This document shows positions 63,147 to 64,000 of a stretch of 64,000 nucleotides of DNA, piece after piece. The number at the start of each line of letters is the position of its first letter. Within the stretch, counting starts at the first letter, position 1. The notes beneath the pieces are model-generated. The model was not told the origin of the DNA and did not search any database. It saw only the letters and a program-made list of their open reading frames with translations. This DNA comes from Clostridium rectalis (GTDB lineage Bacteria; Bacillota; Clostridia; Clostridiales; Clostridiaceae). Location of the stretch: positions 62,001-126,000 of the forward strand of contig NZ_UYZZ01000002.1 of the NCBI RefSeq assembly GCF_900626095.1, read 5' to 3'. A program made the translations under genes and the position numbers.

Positions 63147-64000
63147 CTATTTTTTAGCTTCTGCTATATTTTCCTCTGCTACTACTAACACTCTTACAGT
63201 TATAGTATCATTTTCCTCTTTATAGTCAATAATTTTATCCACTATATTTACACTTTTATTAAAATTTAAGGATATTTTATTTATTATTTCCTTAGAAGTA
63301 TTATCTATTAATTCTTTTTTATCAGCATCATATTTTTTTTCCTTTACTTCATAAAATTCTTCTATTATAATAGGTCCTTTATTATTTTCTATTTTATCAT
63401 ACTTACTAAAATTATTCACAGATTTTTTTATTGTAAGTACCTTATTCCCTAGTTTAATATATATATTTTTAATTATTTTTCCCGTTCTCTCTCTCTTTAT
63501 TTTATACTTTTTTACATCTTTTATTTCTTCATGAAAAGTCCTAGCTATTACATTTCCCTTAGCATGAACTGGATACAAATTATGTTCTTTTCCTTGCTCT
63601 CCTTTTACAAGAATATCTCCCTTTTTTACTATATCTCCGTTTTTAACTATAGCAGTTCCTGATACAGTATATACTCTAACTACTTCTCCATCACATCTTG
63701 CTACTAAATCACAAGTTTCATCTTCTGCAACTGTTTCTGGTGGTATTCTTCTTTCTGATGCAGTAATTTTAAGAGTGGCTCCTTCTATTCTGGCCCTAAT
63801 CCACATTATATTATTATTATCATCAAGTAATTTTTCTTCCAATGAATAAACATCTAAATTCTTTTTATTTACCCCTTCTTTTATTCCATAAGAAATAAGC
63901 TTTCTTCTTATTTCATAAGGCGATAAATTTTTCTCTGTTTCTATATCTATTTTCCATATAAATGTTGATAAATAATATATTATTAATGCAAAAATTAATA
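63147..64000 (-). CDS. yqfD: Sporulation protein YqfD, cut by the right edge
   Basis: The reading frame stays open from its stop at 63147 to the window edge, so about 284 C-terminal residues are seen and the N-terminus is missing. A partial hydrophobic segment (LIFALIIYYLSTFIW) at the edge is the membrane helix, followed by a soluble part with RRKLISYGIKEGVNK, IRARIEGATLKITASERR and ENIAEAKK at the end. YqfD is needed for sporulation in Bacillus. An ATG-like start at 63842 is not real, since the frame continues with family sequence. Confidence 0.9.
   Translation of the reverse strand, partial: LIFALIIYYLSTFIWKIDIETEKNLSPYEIRRKLISYGIKEGVNKKNLDVYSLEEKLLDDNNNIMWIRARIEGATLKITASERRIPPETVAEDETCDLVARCDGEVVRVYTVSGTAIVKNGDIVKKGDILVKGEQGKEHNLYPVHAKGNVIARTFHEEIKDVKKYKIKRERTGKIIKNIYIKLGNKVLTIKKSVNNFSKYDKIENNKGPIIIEEFYEVKEKKYDADKKELIDNTSKEIINKISLNFNKSVNIVDKIIDYKEENDTITVRVLVVAEENIAEAKK

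Noticed and set aside
63147-63842. A complete 231-aa protein starting at 63842
   Set aside because: The frame continues upstream to the window edge with YqfD-like sequence, so the gene is partial.
1-64000. tRNA genes, insertion sequences, prophage or CRISPR arrays
   Set aside because: None could be seen on either strand; the only recurring sequences are the cstA duplication, CWB2 repeats and short regulatory sites.

Overview
The window is low-G+C, gene-dense DNA of the Clostridium sensu stricto type. The signs are strong AGGAGG-like ribosome sites, frequent GTG/TTG starts, spore genes (YqfD, a CotS-like kinase), [FeFe] hydrogenases, many Na+/amino-acid symporters and cell-wall-binding-repeat-2 surface proteins. 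An amino-acid-fermenting species such as C. tetani or a near relative would fit, but the sequence alone does not fix the species. I see no prophage, insertion sequence, CRISPR array or tRNA.

Layout. 42-162 (minus): a fluoride riboswitch with promoter and terminator, serving a gene beyond the left edge. 146-7533 (minus): the purE-C-F-M-N-H-D operon behind a guanine-type purine riboswitch and two PurBox-like sites. 7622-12057: an unrecognised 220-aa protein, a zinc ribbon, a YdcF-like protein, a Crp/Fnr regulator divergent from a ferredoxin-type protein, and a diguanylate cyclase. 12134-16132 (minus): the purine permease pbuG, an alanine/glycine symporter under a tandem glycine riboswitch, and an ECF substrate-binding subunit. 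16317-22076: two adjacent cstA-family transporters and, divergently, a LytS/LytTR two-component system. 22121-27481: lgt, then a three-gene bifurcating-type [FeFe] hydrogenase operon on the plus strand.

27555-36105: two surface proteins with CWB2 repeats flank a putative H2-sensing operon (2Fe-2S protein, PAS-containing [FeFe] hydrogenase homologue, SpoIIE-type phosphatase) and a CorC/HlyC-family membrane protein. 36145-39319: L-serine dehydratase (two subunits) divergent from a dicarboxylate/amino-acid:cation symporter. 39388-43430 (minus): the siroheme-dependent heme pathway (ahbC, ahbD, ahbA, ahbB) followed by a diguanylate cyclase. 43767-44512: a TIGR04076-type protein and the RNase P RNA. 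44541-51959 (minus): the housekeeping run dgt, dnaG, rpoD, a PH-domain membrane protein, trmK, a Nif3-like protein and a zinc-ribbon coiled-coil protein. 52186-56635: a CotS-like kinase, pyruvate phosphate dikinase and its probable CcpN-like regulator. 56978-64000 (minus): yqfD (cut by the right edge), pgpH, ybeY, dgkA-PAP2, cdd, era, recO and a DUF4342 protein.

Common threads are pyruvate and amino acids (serine to pyruvate, CstA-type carriers with a LytTR system, PEP/pyruvate interconversion, H2 disposal) and dense RNA-level control: three riboswitches, of fluoride, guanine and glycine types. Several start sites were moved inward on ribosome-site evidence, and recO was extended upstream to a CTG start. 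The least explained and most interesting elements are the H2-sensor/phosphatase operon, a near-identical 26-bp site in front of both cstA genes, shared PurBox-like sites at the pur operon and pbuG, and a Crp/Fnr-type palindrome placed exactly at -41.5 of its neighbour's promoter.
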